A DNA stretch of 35,621 nt from Campylobacterota bacterium (GCA_013151055.1 JAADIZ010000041.1:1-35621), one strand, 5' to 3'. Positions 1 through 9,313 are shown, counted from the first letter of the stretch. A program made the numbers and translations. Notes: a model not told the origin generated them from the sequence alone.

Positions 1-271
1 CGTCACATTTTGGGATAGATGGGGAAGCTACCATCACGCGATATTTAGTGAGCAAATAAACATATTTTCCCATACAGCACAAAGTGCCTTAACAGCCCTA
101 CAACATGCTTCTTTGCCAGCTATTGCTGTCATCAATCACGCATTAACACAACAAGCCATGACAAGATCAAATGACGATATAATGGTCGTTTCAAGCTACG
201 CTTTTGTAGGTCTAATCGTGTTAATATGGTTCGCCAAACCTCCATTTATGTCAAATAAACCTAAGCGATAA
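1..271 (+). CDS. MFS transporter, DHA2 (EmrB-like) family, C-terminal end only
   Basis: The frame opens at base 2 and closes with TAA at 269-271, giving the last 89 residues of a protein whose start lies before the window. The fragment begins with VTFWDRWGSYHH, which resembles the WD-R---HH segment in the late periplasmic loop of EmrB-type 14-helix drug exporters. One hydrophobic helix follows (about residues 65-80, SSYAFVGLIVLIWF) and a short basic tail ending KPKR. DHA2 proteins export drugs by proton antiport in the inner membrane, often with an HlyD-type adaptor. It converges on the RND operon, so the two efflux systems sit side by side but are transcribed towards each other. The family call rests on a short fragment. 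Confidence 0.7.
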   Translation, partial: VTFWDRWGSYHHAIFSEQINIFSHTAQSALTALQHASLPAIAVINHALTQQAMTRSNDDIMVVSSYAFVGLIVLIWFAKPPFMSNKPKR

Positions 272-368
272 AATAAACATCTCCACCCATTTAAATCTTT
301 TTAATATAGCTTAGGTAATTTTTCTCGCAACTCAACTTTTGTTTATTGGATAAGCTCTCTTAAGGCTT

Positions 369-3300
369 TTATTTTTTCGTAGCCAAAGTTGAGAACTTTT
401 GTTTAACCCATACAACTATATAAAAAAACATTGGAATAAACAGTACTCCAATTACAGTGGCACTGACCATCCCTCCAACAACTGTCGTACCTATGATATG
501 ACGACTAGCACTTCCAGCTCCAGTGCTCAGAACAAGCGGTAAAGTGCCAACTATAAATGCCAAAGAGGTCATAACAATAGGACGAAACCTAAGTCTGGCC
601 GCCTCTATCGTTGCATCCATCAGGCTCATTCCCTCTTTTAGTTTATCCATCGCAAACTCAACTATCAATATGGCGTTTTTTGCACTTAATCCTATAAGCG
701 TTATTATTCCGACTTGAAAATATATATCAGCTTCTAAGTGTCTTAGAAATACTGCCAATGCGGCCCCAAAAATAGCAAATGGTATGGAAAATAAAACAGC
801 CATTGGAATACTCCAGCTCTCGTAAAGTGCTGCTAAAATTAAAAATACAAAAAGTGCTGCATAGACGGAAGTATAATTTCCTTTTTTTGCAAGTAACTTT
901 TCTTGATAAGAAGTTCCCGCCCAAGCGATTGTGTAGCCCTCAGGTAAAACTTTTTTTGCTATCTCTGCGATGGCAGTAATCGCATCACTTGAGGCAAATG
1001 AAGGTGTGGGATTTCCTGTGATTTGTGCTGCATTAAAAAGATTAAATCTTTGAACAACGCTAGCATCAACAACTCTTTTTACATGTACTAGTTCACTAAC
1101 AGGCACAAGATTGCCATTTTGTGATTTTACAAATAGATCTTTATAATTATTTTTTGTAGCTCTGTATTTAGCTTCTGATTGTATATTTACATGAAAAGTT
1201 CGACCATATAAGTTAAAATCATTTACATATCCTTTTCCAAAAGTTGTTTGAAGAGTAGTGAATATATCTGCAATCGATATATTGAAAGCTTTTGCTTTTT
1301 CCCTATCTACTGTCAGTTTATATTGTGGTACATTTGTATTTAAAGTAGTTCTCACCATCATAAGCCTTGGGTCTTGATTTGCTTTTGCAACTATCTCTTT
1401 TACATACTTGCTAAGAAGATGAATGTCCCCACCAGTTCTGTCTTGCACCCACATTTCAAAACCACCTGTAGTGCTCATGCCCATGATTGCAGGAGGGTTT
1501 ACCGGGATTACAAATGCATTTTTATTTTGCATAAATTGTCCCATTAATTTTCTTGCTAGAGCTTGTGAACTTTGATTTGGTGCCAATCGCTCATGCCACG
1601 GTTTTAGCATTGCAAACATAATGGCAGCATCTGTTTTATATGCAAAGGTTATAAGGTCAATTCCTGTGATTACTCCCGTTGATACGATATTTGGATTTGC
1701 TAGAAGCTTTTTTTCTATGCCTGCGGTTATCTTTGAAGAGTCAGCCAATGAAGTAGCGGGCATCATATAGGCCAACACCATCAAAGCACCTTTATCTTCT
1801 GTCGGAACCAATCCGCTTGGAGTTATTTTTATGATAGTGTAAGTTGCGTATAAAAGTCCGCCAAAGAGCAATAATGAAAAGAACCATAATTTTATAGTTT
1901 GTCTCGCAACTCCTAAAAACACTTTGGTTGACCAAGCAAACAATTGGTTGAATTTTCTTATAGGCCATATCGCTTTGGGTTCATTCTCTTTTAATAATAT
2001 GGCACAAAGAGCGGGAGTTAAAGTAAGTGCAACAATTCCTGATATGATAACAGCTATGACGATTGTCATAGCAAATTGTTTATACATAACTCCACTAAAT
2101 CCACCCGAGAGTGCAGCAGGAATAAAGACAGCTGAAAGTACCAATACGATAGCCACTATCGGTGTGGTTAACTCTTTCATTGCTTTAATCGTGGCGTCTT
2201 TTACACTTATGCCGTCTTTTGTTCTTAAGATTCTCTCGACATTTTCTATAACTATAATAGCATCATCCACTACTAGACCGATAGCTAGTATCAGACCAAA
2301 CAGAGTCAGCAGATTGATAGAAAATCCAGCCACATAAAGTCCTGCGAAAGTTCCTATGATTGAAACTGGAATAGCCAATACAGGGATGATCGTGGCTCTT
2401 AGATTTCCTAAAAATAGGTATATAAGTACGACCACAAACAAAATAGCTTCAAAAAGTGTTTTTAAAACCTCTTTTATAGATTCATTTATAAAAAGTGTTG
2501 TGTCGTAAGGTGTATGATAAACTAAATCTTGCGGGAATTTTTTGGATAATTCTTTTAATTTGTTATCAACAGCTTTTGAAACATTTAAAGCATTTGCACC
2601 TGGTGAGAGAAATATGCCAACAGGTATCATGGGTTCTTTGTTGTATTTTGCATTTGTGTTGTAGGAATCAGCACCTAATTCCACCTTTGCTATATCTTTA
2701 AGTCTCAAAGTACTTCCGTCTGGATTTGAGCGGATAATGACATTTTGAAACTCTTTTACAGTTTTAAATCTGCCTTTTGTTGTTACATTGTAAGTATATG
2801 GCTGTGCTCTTTTTGTGGGTTCTGCCCCGATACTTCCTGCTGCGTATTGATTGTTTTGTGATTTTATTGCGTTAATGATGTCTGTAGAAACAAGATGATA
2901 AAAAGAGAGTTTTTGTGGGTCTATCCATATTCTGATACTATAATCCTTCTCTCCAAAAATCACAGCTTCACCAACACCTGGAATTCTTGTCAAATCATCC
3001 ATAATATTAATTTTCAAATAATTAGATATCCAAAGTGTGTTATGTTTTTGTTTTTTGGAGCTAAAAGCAAGAACTTTTAACATATCGGGTGATCTTTCTT
3101 GTACTTTAATTCCCTGCCTTTGAACTTCAATAGGGAGCTTACTCATGGCAAGCTGAACTCTGTTATTTACATCTACTTTTGCTTGATTAACATTTGTACC
3201 GATTTTAAAAAAGACACTGAGTGACAACACACCGCTAGGTGATGAGGTTGAAGTCATATAAGTCATGTTGTCAACACCATTTATAGACTCTTCAAGTGTA

Positions 3301-3491
3301 TTTGCAACTGTTCTAGAGAGAGTTTCGCCATCGGCTCCTGGATATATGGCTTGCACCATTATTTGAGGTGGAACAACTGCTGGATACTCCTTGATAGGTA
3401 ATAGTTTTATAGAAATGATACCGGCAATTATAATTACCAATGATACAACCGTAGCAAAGATTGGTCTATTAATGAAAAATTTAGAAAACAT
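369..3491 (-). CDS. RND multidrug efflux permease (AcrB/MexB, HAE1 family)
   Basis: This is a 1040-residue inner-membrane pump of the usual length for the AcrB family. The N-terminus MFSKFFINRPIFA and first transmembrane helix are typical. The fourth-helix proton relay is present as GLVVDDAIIVIEN, with the two aspartates at residues 409-410, and the partner lysine lies in GLSAKNAILIVEF near the C-terminal third. Two large periplasmic loops separate the two six-helix bundles. AcrB-type trimers use the proton gradient to move drugs and bile-type amphiphiles into an outer-membrane channel. The start codon directly abuts the stop codon of the adaptor gene, so it is the last gene of the marR-tolC-hlyD-RND operon. 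The substrate cannot be read from the sequence. Confidence 0.95.
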   Translation of the reverse strand: MFSKFFINRPIFATVVSLVIIIAGIISIKLLPIKEYPAVVPPQIMVQAIYPGADGETLSRTVANTLEESINGVDNMTYMTSTSSPSGVLSLSVFFKIGTNVNQAKVDVNNRVQLAMSKLPIEVQRQGIKVQERSPDMLKVLAFSSKKQKHNTLWISNYLKINIMDDLTRIPGVGEAVIFGEKDYSIRIWIDPQKLSFYHLVSTDIINAIKSQNNQYAAGSIGAEPTKRAQPYTYNVTTKGRFKTVKEFQNVIIRSNPDGSTLRLKDIAKVELGADSYNTNAKYNKEPMIPVGIFLSPGANALNVSKAVDNKLKELSKKFPQDLVYHTPYDTTLFINESIKEVLKTLFEAILFVVVLIYLFLGNLRATIIPVLAIPVSIIGTFAGLYVAGFSINLLTLFGLILAIGLVVDDAIIVIENVERILRTKDGISVKDATIKAMKELTTPIVAIVLVLSAVFIPAALSGGFSGVMYKQFAMTIVIAVIISGIVALTLTPALCAILLKENEPKAIWPIRKFNQLFAWSTKVFLGVARQTIKLWFFSLLLFGGLLYATYTIIKITPSGLVPTEDKGALMVLAYMMPATSLADSSKITAGIEKKLLANPNIVSTGVITGIDLITFAYKTDAAIMFAMLKPWHERLAPNQSSQALARKLMGQFMQNKNAFVIPVNPPAIMGMSTTGGFEMWVQDRTGGDIHLLSKYVKEIVAKANQDPRLMMVRTTLNTNVPQYKLTVDREKAKAFNISIADIFTTLQTTFGKGYVNDFNLYGRTFHVNIQSEAKYRATKNNYKDLFVKSQNGNLVPVSELVHVKRVVDASVVQRFNLFNAAQITGNPTPSFASSDAITAIAEIAKKVLPEGYTIAWAGTSYQEKLLAKKGNYTSVYAALFVFLILAALYESWSIPMAVLFSIPFAIFGAALAVFLRHLEADIYFQVGIITLIGLSAKNAILIVEFAMDKLKEGMSLMDATIEAARLRFRPIVMTSLAFIVGTLPLVLSTGAGSASRHIIGTTVVGGMVSATVIGVLFIPMFFYIVVWVKQKFSTLATKK

Positions 3492-4619
3492 CTATTTTCC
3501 TTGTTTATTGATAATCTTATCTACTATAACTTTGCTACCTGGTTTTAGTCTGAAGAAATTATTTATTATGACTTTGTCACCACTTTTTAGAGGTCCACCT
3601 GCGACGATATAATTGTTTCCACTCTCATTTCCTAAAAATACAGGTCTAACTCCTACTCGACCATGGTTTTCTATGAAAACAATCGTTCCTAACGGATTTT
3701 GAAGTACTGCTTTTTGAGGTATGGTTATCACTCCTTTTTGGACTATGTTTTTTGTGATAACTCTGACAAATTGACCTGGCATAAGAAAGCCGTCGCTATT
3801 ATCAAATACAGCTCTCATTTTTACTATTGATGTTTGATTATTTGTATTGATATCTACAAAATTAACTCCAGCTTCTTTTTTTAATATTTTTCCGTTTACC
3901 TCCAGATTTATCTTTATAGAAGCATCTTTTTCTACACTCCAAAGATGATTTTTGATATTTCTGTAATCACTCATAGGAACAGAAAAATCTATGTAAATTT
4001 TTTTAATTTGAGTTATTTTTACTAAAGGAGTCGGTGGGTTTGGAGAAATCAAATCACCTACATCGACTTGTTTCAGCCCGATAATTCCGCTAATAGGTGC
4101 CTTTACTTTTGTATATGCCAAATTGATATTTGCTTGTTTCAATTGTGCCTTTGCAAGAGCTACACTTGCTAAAGCCTGTTGATAAGCAGATGAGGCATTG
4201 TCTCTTTTTTCTTGGCTTACTGCTTTTTGTGTATATAATCTTTTGACTCTTTTCCAATTCCTTTGAGCATTGTCAAGATTTGCTTTGCTCATTTGCAAAG
4301 ACGCAACCGCAGCTTCATTTTTTGCTAGATAAATATCATCTTCTATTTGATACAGCAAGTCACCCTTGTTGACTTTTTGTCCTTCTTTAAAATATTTTTG
4401 CTTCAAGATACCTAAAGCACGGGCTACGACCTGAACTTTTTTATATGCTTTCACTATGGCTGGGTATTTTAGTGTAATTGGTAAAACTGCAGGTTTTGGA
4501 ACAATATAAATATCAGCTTTTGGGACTAGCATCTGTACACCCACAGGTGCTCCTCCTGCAAAAATAGCTGTCGTTGATAGAAATATAGCAATTATTAGGT
4601 TGTATCTCAATTTTCTCAT
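3492..4619 (-). CDS. RND periplasmic adaptor (membrane fusion protein, HlyD/AcrA family)
   Basis: The 375-residue protein starts with a signal peptide (MRKLRYNLIIAIFLSTTAIFAGG) that has no lipobox cysteine, so it is probably not a lipoprotein, unlike AcrA. A barrel-sandwich lipoyl domain is split into halves near residues 60-95 and 165-195 (KVKAPISGIIGLKQVDVGDLI). Between them is a helical hairpin rich in Ala, Lys and Gln. Beta-barrel and membrane-proximal domains follow. It bridges the RND pump and the TolC-like channel in the periplasm. The start overlaps the tolC-like gene by 4 nt (ATGA) and its stop touches the pump's ATG, which implies translational coupling. Confidence 0.93.
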   Translation of the reverse strand: MRKLRYNLIIAIFLSTTAIFAGGAPVGVQMLVPKADIYIVPKPAVLPITLKYPAIVKAYKKVQVVARALGILKQKYFKEGQKVNKGDLLYQIEDDIYLAKNEAAVASLQMSKANLDNAQRNWKRVKRLYTQKAVSQEKRDNASSAYQQALASVALAKAQLKQANINLAYTKVKAPISGIIGLKQVDVGDLISPNPPTPLVKITQIKKIYIDFSVPMSDYRNIKNHLWSVEKDASIKINLEVNGKILKKEAGVNFVDINTNNQTSIVKMRAVFDNSDGFLMPGQFVRVITKNIVQKGVITIPQKAVLQNPLGTIVFIENHGRVGVRPVFLGNESGNNYIVAGGPLKSGDKVIINNFFRLKPGSKVIVDKIINKQGK

Positions 4620-5845
4620 TTGATAAAATCCTTGATATTTTTATTTGTATAGTAGTAGTAAGAAGCATAAGCAACTTGTAGATTATTTAATGCTGTTTCG
4701 TATTGTGCTTTTGCGTTTGTCTTTACACTTAAAGCATCAAGATAAGCCACATTATTCACAATACCAGCTTCAAATTTTTTAGCTACAGTTTTGTAGGTGC
4801 TAGTAGCTGAGAGCAAAGAGGTTTTTGCACTTTTTATTTGTGCTTTTACAGTTTGAATTTTTGATGTAGCTAATTCTATGTTGATATTTTGAATATTTTT
4901 ACTTTGCTCTATTTGCTTTGCTAATGCTCTTTTTTGCAATAAAATAGACTCTTTTTGTTTAGTAATTACATCATTGTCAAATACTCTTATGCTAAAATTG
5001 AGCATTAGTTTGTTTTGATGGTCCATACCCTCAGGGTGGTATGTATCACTTCTTCTGTAGCCATACAAACTATATGTATCTTCTAGTCTTATTTGAGGTT
5101 TATATGCTGAATTTAAACCGTTTGCAATAAATTGAAGTGATTTTGCTTGTTGTTTTAGTATCAGCGTATCATCGCTTAGACTTTTTTGTATGTTGATTGA
5201 CTCTTTTAAACTAGATGTTTTAAGATTTTTTACATTTTTCCCAACTTTTATAGATAAACCTCTTTTTAATGCGTGTATTTGATATTTTAAATTGTCTTCT
5301 TGATAAACTACATTACTAAGAGCTGCTTGAAGTTTTTCTACATCATCATTTGTAACACTGCCTACCTCATATAATTTTTTTACCCTTGCAACTTCTGCTT
5401 GCAGCTGAGTTTTTTTATCTTCGAGTGCTTTTAAGCTCTCTTTTGCACTAAGCACGGCAAAAAAATCTTGAGTTATATCTAATTGCAAACTCTTTTTATA
5501 TGCACTAGTGGCATATTTTGATGAGTTTAAAAGTGCTCTATTTTGTTCAATTATACTTTTTTTTCTTCCTCCATCATACAGATCAACTCCAATTTTTGCA
5601 TACCCACTATATATATCTCCTGATTGCATCGGAGTTCTATCGTTGTCTAGTCGTTGATAAAAACTACCTAAATCAATTGTTGGATAAAAAGAGTTTTGTG
5701 AAGACTCTAACTCCTTTTGTTTTGCTTGTTCGGTTATGGTTTTTGAAGCTACTATGTCGTTGTTTGTGTTTGCATACTCTAGTAGTGATTTTAAATCTTC
5801 TCCATATAAAATCACACAAATCAATAATAATAATATCTTTTTCAT
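4616..5845 (-). CDS. TolC-family outer-membrane efflux protein
   Basis: The protein is 409 residues with a short signal peptide (MKKILLLLICVILYG). The rest is mostly helix with two repeated halves, ending in NLQVAYASYYYYTNKNIKDFIK, as in TolC/OprM-type proteins. A segment with DTYSLYGYRRSDTYHPEG near the middle fits the membrane barrel strands. It would form the trimeric exit duct for the adjoining RND pump and adaptor. No lipobox is seen. It overlaps marR by 4 nt upstream and the adaptor gene by 4 nt downstream. TolC-first order, ahead of the adaptor, differs from the acrAB arrangement. Confidence 0.92.
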   Translation of the reverse strand: MKKILLLLICVILYGEDLKSLLEYANTNNDIVASKTITEQAKQKELESSQNSFYPTIDLGSFYQRLDNDRTPMQSGDIYSGYAKIGVDLYDGGRKKSIIEQNRALLNSSKYATSAYKKSLQLDITQDFFAVLSAKESLKALEDKKTQLQAEVARVKKLYEVGSVTNDDVEKLQAALSNVVYQEDNLKYQIHALKRGLSIKVGKNVKNLKTSSLKESINIQKSLSDDTLILKQQAKSLQFIANGLNSAYKPQIRLEDTYSLYGYRRSDTYHPEGMDHQNKLMLNFSIRVFDNDVITKQKESILLQKRALAKQIEQSKNIQNINIELATSKIQTVKAQIKSAKTSLLSATSTYKTVAKKFEAGIVNNVAYLDALSVKTNAKAQYETALNNLQVAYASYYYYTNKNIKDFIK

Positions 5846-6276
5846 TTATTTAATCCCTCGTAATATTTTTTTATTTTTTCTAATACTTTTAGTGTAGTCT
5901 CGTAATCATCTGCACCTATGATAACTTTTAACTCTTCTTCTTGTTTTTCAAATATAGGTGAGAGTTTTTTTGCATTTTCTTTTGTCTCTTCAGTAAGAAA
6001 GATTTTGGATACCCTTCTGTCTTCAAGCGAAGTTTTACGGACAATCTTTCTTTTTTTAACCAAAGCATCAATCATTCTAGTAATCGTTGTTTTATCTTTA
6101 TGTAAATATTGCGAAAGTTCAGTTTGTGTGAGTCCTGGCATCTCATATACATACTTTAAAAGAAATCCCTGTTCATTACTTATACCATAGGGTTTTAAGT
6201 ACTTATTGTGTTCATTTTCTATAAAGTTTTTAGTTAATTTTAACTGAGGTATGATTTTATTTGCAATACTAGACAA
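5842..6276 (-). CDS. MarR-family transcriptional regulator
   Basis: This 144-residue protein has a MarR winged helix-turn-helix: LTQTELSQYLHKDKTTITRMIDALVKK forms the recognition region (about residues 51-77), followed by the wing RKTSLEDRRVSKIFLTEE. MarR proteins bind DNA as dimers at palindromes and let go when they bind phenolic or other small ligands, or when oxidised. I place the start at TTG (6274-6276) because AAAGGAG lies 7 nt upstream and the protein then has the usual length. It is the first gene of the efflux operon and overlaps tolC by ATGA. It probably represses its own operon through the palindrome at 6291-6308. The inducer is unknown. Confidence 0.93.
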   Translation of the reverse strand: MSSIANKIIPQLKLTKNFIENEHNKYLKPYGISNEQGFLLKYVYEMPGLTQTELSQYLHKDKTTITRMIDALVKKRKIVRKTSLEDRRVSKIFLTEETKENAKKLSPIFEKQEEELKVIIGADDYETTLKVLEKIKKYYEGLNK

Positions 6277-6290
6277 AACAACACTCCTTT

Positions 6291-6308
6291 TAGTTGTATA
6301 TACAACTA
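6291..6308 (-). promoter_or_regulatory. Probable MarR operator: 18-bp perfect palindrome
   Basis: TAGTTGTATATACAACTA is its own reverse complement. It lies directly upstream of the marR Shine-Dalgarno sequence and about 20 nt downstream of a TATAAT (-10) on the minus strand at 6320-6325, so a bound dimer would cover the transcription start. Size and symmetry suit a MarR-family dimer. The link to this regulator is inferred from position. Confidence 0.75.
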
Positions 6309-6319
6309 TTGATAATGCA

Positions 6320-6325
6320 ATTATA
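6320..6325 (-). promoter_or_regulatory. -10 element of the marR efflux operon
   Basis: TATAAT reads on the minus strand in an AT-rich stretch upstream of the palindrome. No clear -35 hexamer is visible, which is common for sigma70 promoters of Campylobacterota. Confidence 0.5.
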
Positions 6326-6357
6326 TATATTTTTAACTTAGAATGCTATAAATTTTT

Positions 6358-7101
6358 TTACGAAACTATATTATAAATAATTTGAGTCTTTAGTCTTTGC
6401 TCTATTATTTCTTCTAATGCTAGATTTTCAACTTCCATATTTTTAAAATCTTTCAAAGAGTTGATATTGTTGATAGCTAGATTTCTTAGTATTATGCCTC
6501 TGTATGCTTTTGCCCAATGGCTAACAACTTTGCCATTTTTTATGAACTTCAAGGTGATATGCGGATATGGAATTTTATAGAATTTTTCATAAAATTCAGC
6601 TCTTAAGTCTATGGTAAACTCATCTCTTAGCATATCGTCTAGTTTTTCACTGAAGAATTCTTTATAAAAATTTTCAGTTTTAAAACCTTCTAGTGAGGAG
6701 CCTTGTTTTAGTTTATATATAGGTATAGAATCTTTAGCTTGAATTGGTCCAAATAAATTTGAAAAAATTATTAAATTTTCATCTATATAGTTTTGCTTCT
6801 TTTTTGAAAGTGTTTGATAATTTAGATACTCATAAGCAACTCCAGTATATCTTTTGATAGATTTACATGTAGAAGCAGATTTTATATCTATATTGCATAA
6901 TTCCAAACATTTTTTTTCATCTTTGATTCCAAACATTTTTTTCAGATTTTCCATATTTTTTGAATCTAAAATTCTTTGGTATCTGTTTATCACTTCAATT
7001 CTTTTATCAAATAAGCTTTGACAACAAAAAGATTTAACATTTATATGCCCATTTTCGACGATATAACTCTTAGTTTCGCTAGGAGAAAAAAGAATTTTCA
7101 T
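6358..7101 (-). CDS. yaaA: YaaA-family peroxide-stress protein (UPF0246/DUF328)
   Basis: The 247-residue protein begins MKILFSPSETKS, the characteristic YaaA N-terminus. It keeps the later family blocks YLNYQTLSKKKQNYIDENLIIFSNLFGPIQAKDSIPIYKLK and FIKNGKVVSHWAKAYRG. E. coli YaaA limits intracellular free iron and protects DNA and protein during hydrogen-peroxide stress. The biochemical activity is still poorly defined; the fold binds DNA. It appears monocistronic, with its start facing the tRNA-tuf promoter. Family call is firm, and the cellular role here is by analogy. Confidence 0.88.
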   Translation of the reverse strand: MKILFSPSETKSYIVENGHINVKSFCCQSLFDKRIEVINRYQRILDSKNMENLKKMFGIKDEKKCLELCNIDIKSASTCKSIKRYTGVAYEYLNYQTLSKKKQNYIDENLIIFSNLFGPIQAKDSIPIYKLKQGSSLEGFKTENFYKEFFSEKLDDMLRDEFTIDLRAEFYEKFYKIPYPHITLKFIKNGKVVSHWAKAYRGIILRNLAINNINSLKDFKNMEVENLALEEIIEQRLKTQIIYNIVS

Positions 7102-7150
7102 GCATATCCTTAAAAATCATTATGTTTTTAGAGATTGTAGCATAAAAGTA

Positions 7151-7179
7151 TTGACATTGAAGTATATTTGAGATATAAT
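7151..7179 (+). promoter_or_regulatory. Consensus sigma70 promoter of the tRNA-tuf operon
   Basis: TTGACA at 7151-7156 and TATAAT at 7174-7179 are both perfect matches separated by 17 bp. They stand about 20 bp before the first tRNA. A perfect -35 is unusual in Campylobacterota, whose -35 boxes are generally degenerate, and fits very strong stable-RNA expression. Confidence 0.9.
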
Positions 7180-7198
7180 TTCACCTCACAAATTAGGT

Positions 7199-7274
7199 GC
7201 TGGCGTAGCTCAGTTGGTAGAGCAGCTGTCTTGTAAACAGCAGGTCGGCGGTTCAAGTCCGTTTGCCAGCTCCA
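7199..7274 (+). tRNA. tRNA-Thr (anticodon UGU)
   Basis: The 76-nt cloverleaf has acceptor GCTGGCG pairing with TGCCAGC, a GCTGT/ACAGC anticodon stem with TGT at the anticodon, a TTCAAGT T-loop and an encoded CCA. It is the first of four tRNAs ahead of tuf. Confidence 0.97.
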
Positions 7275-7326
7275 TTTTCTTTGTGAAATGTAACAGTGTT
7301 TGACCAGATAAAAATGGTATATAAAG

Positions 7327-7412
<86 letters not shown>

Positions 7413-7415
7413 TTT

Positions 7416-7492
7416 GCGGGAGTAGCTCAGTTGGCTAGAGCATTAGCCTTCCAAGCTGGGGGTCGCGGGTTCGAATCCCGTCTCCCGCTCCA
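7416..7492 (+). tRNA. tRNA-Gly (anticodon UCC)
   Basis: The 77-nt cloverleaf has acceptor GCGGGAG pairing with CTCCCGC, TCC in the anticodon loop, a TTCGAAT T-loop and encoded CCA. It starts 3 nt after tRNA-Tyr, so the two must be cut from one transcript. Confidence 0.97.
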
Positions 7493-7626
7493 GATTTTAT
7501 TTACTGGGAGCTGTTGAATTTTTTCTGCTTTTATAAACTACAGAACGAGTTCACTGCTCAAATATTAAAAATAAAATCAATTTGTTATCATTGTTTGGTA
7601 AATAATGTAGTTAATGAGCACTTTGG

Positions 7627-7701
<75 letters not shown>

Positions 7702-7718
7702 TAATATATATAAAAATA

Positions 7719-7740
7719 GTTTTATATCAAAGTATAAAAC
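7719..7740 (+). other. Hairpin in the tRNA-tuf spacer
   Basis: GTTTTATA and TATAAAAC form an 8-bp stem around a TCAAAG loop, 38 nt before the tuf start. No U-tract follows, so it is not a terminator. It could be a processing or 5'-stabilising structure for tuf mRNA released from the tRNA transcript; this is inference. Confidence 0.4.
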
Positions 7741-7777
7741 CGATAAATTTAAAAATTAAACCCTAACGGAGGAAGAA

Positions 7778-8977
7778 ATGGCAAAGGAAAAGTATTCAAG
7801 AACAAAGCCACATGTTAATGTAGGTACAATTGGTCATGTTGACCATGGTAAAACAACTCTAACAGCTGCAATTTCTGCAGTACTAGCAAGTAAAGGTCTA
7901 GCAGAGTTCAAAGACTTTGATGGTATTGATAATGCACCAGAAGAGAGAGAAAGAGGAATTACAATAGCAACTTCTCATATAGAGTATGAGACAGAAAATC
8001 GTCACTATGCACATGTTGACTGCCCAGGTCACGCAGATTATGTAAAGAACATGATTACAGGTGCTGCTCAAATGGATGGTGCTATTTTGGTTGTTTCTGC
8101 AGCTGATGGCCCAATGCCACAAACTAGAGAGCATATATTGTTGTCTCGTCAAGTTGGTGTTCCTTATATCGTAGTATTCATGAATAAATCAGATATGGTT
8201 GATGATGAAGAGCTATTAGAATTAGTAGAAATGGAAATTAGAGAACTTCTTAGTGAGTATGATTTCCCAGGTGATGATATACCAATAATTGCTGGTTCTG
8301 CTTTAAAAGCACTAGAAGAAGCAAAAGCTGGTGCAGTTGGTGAATGGGGTGAAAAAATATTTGAGCTTATGACTCAAGTGGATGAGTATATTCCAACTCC
8401 AGTAAGAGACACTGATCAAGCTTATTTGATGCCGGTTGAAGATGTTTTTTCAATTTCAGGTCGTGGAACTGTTGTAACAGGAAGAATCGAAAAAGGTACA
8501 GTTAAAGTTGGTGAAGAGATTGAAATCGTAGGTATTAAAGATACTCAAAAAACAATCGTAACAGGCGTTGAAATGTTCCACAAAGAGATGGATCAAGGTG
8601 AAGCAGGCGATAACTGTGGAATCCTTCTTAGAGGAACAAAAAAAGAAGATGTTGAAAGAGGTATGGTACTTTGTAAGCCAGGCTCAATCACTCCTCATAC
8701 AAATTTCGAAGCTGAAGTTTATATATTAAGCAAAGAAGAAGGTGGAAGACACACTCCTTTCTTTAATAACTATAGACCACAATTTTATGTAAGAACAACA
8801 GATGTTACAGGCTCAATCACATTGCCAGAAGGCACTGAGATGGTTATGCCAGGTGATAATGTTAAGATTAATGTTGAATTAATTACACCAATTGCACTTG
8901 ATGAAGGCACAAGATTTGCTATCCGTGAGGGTGGTAGAACCGTTGGTGCTGGTGTTGTTGCTAAAATAAACAAATAA
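7778..8977 (+). CDS. tuf: Elongation factor Tu
   Basis: The 399-residue GTPase delivers aminoacyl-tRNA to the ribosome. The P-loop GHVDHGKT is at residues 19-26, followed by DCPGH and NKSD guanine-binding motifs. Domains 2 and 3 follow, with [24 protein letters not shown] near the C-terminus. The start has a strong GGAGG upstream. It is cotranscribed with the four preceding tRNAs, an order shared with E. coli tufB. A terminator follows within 10 nt. Confidence 0.99.
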   Translation: MAKEKYSRTKPHVNVGTIGHVDHGKTTLTAAISAVLASKGLAEFKDFDGIDNAPEERERGITIATSHIEYETENRHYAHVDCPGHADYVKNMITGAAQMDGAILVVSAADGPMPQTREHILLSRQVGVPYIVVFMNKSDMVDDEELLELVEMEIRELLSEYDFPGDDIPIIAGSALKALEEAKAGAVGEWGEKIFELMTQVDEYIPTPVRDTDQAYLMPVEDVFSISGRGTVVTGRIEKGTVKVGEEIEIVGIKDTQKTIVTGVEMFHKEMDQGEAGDNCGILLRGTKKEDVERGMVLCKPGSITPHTNFEAEVYILSKEEGGRHTPFFNNYRPQFYVRTTDVTGSITLPEGTEMVMPGDNVKINVELITPIALDEGTRFAIREGGRTVGAGVVAKINK

Positions 8978-8986
8978 TTAATATAT

Positions 8987-9021
8987 ACAAGACGAAAATA
9001 TGATGTTTTCGTCTTGTTTTT
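8987..9021 (+). terminator. Intrinsic terminator after tuf
   Basis: A 12-bp perfect stem, ACAAGACGAAAA (8987-8998) with TTTTCGTCTTGT (9006-9017), has a 7-nt loop and runs into TTTT. Because rpmG starts 13 nt later, it may act as a partial terminator that lowers expression downstream of tuf. Confidence 0.85.
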
Positions 9022-9033
9022 AAAGGTATTTAA

Positions 9034-9192
9034 ATGACAGTCAAAATTGGGTTGAAATGTAGTGAATGTGGAGACATAAACTATACAACAACTAAAAATA
9101 GCAAAACTCATACTGAAAAAGTTGAACTTAAAAAATATAGTCCAAGACTAAAAAAACATACAGTTCACAAAGAAGTAAAATTAAAAAGTTAA
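9034..9192 (+). CDS. rpmG: 50S ribosomal protein L33
   Basis: A 52-residue ORF beginning [17 protein letters not shown]. It keeps the L33 body and the first zinc-knuckle pair (Cys9, Cys12) but has YSPR at residues 35-38 where zinc-binding L33 forms carry CPxC. It therefore has half a zinc site. It sits in the usual slot between tuf and tRNA-Trp/secE, with the start at ATG after AAAGGT. L33 lies near the E site of the 50S subunit. Confidence 0.93.
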   Translation: MTVKIGLKCSECGDINYTTTKNSKTHTEKVELKKYSPRLKKHTVHKEVKLKS

Positions 9193-9218
9193 GTCTCGTA
9201 TGAGTCTTAACTTAATGT

Positions 9219-9295
9219 AGGGTAGTAGCTCCAATTGGTAGAGCGTCGGTCTCCAAAACCGAATGTTGCGGGTTCGAGTCCCTCCTGCCCTGCCA
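9219..9295 (+). tRNA. tRNA-Trp (anticodon CCA)
   Basis: The cloverleaf has acceptor AGGGTAG pairing with CTGCCCT (one T-G wobble), CCA anticodon in loop CTCCAAA, a TTCGAGT T-loop, a G discriminator and encoded CCA. Its place between rpmG and secE is the classic bacterial order. Confidence 0.96.
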
Positions 9296-9313
9296 CTATT
9301 TTAAGGTGATAAA

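Noticed and set aside
272-368. Shared terminator between the convergent MFS and RND genes
   Set aside because: Only a weak AAGC/GGCTT pairing before a T-rich run and a 9-bp inverted repeat with a large loop were seen, too weak to call.
1924-2337. 137-codon plus-strand frame inside the RND pump gene
   Set aside because: It is antisense to conserved transmembrane helices 4-6 of the pump and shows no independent signals.
7493-7626. Possible small RNA between tRNA-Gly and tRNA-Thr
   Set aside because: I found no convincing stem, promoter or conserved motif; it appears to be transcribed spacer.
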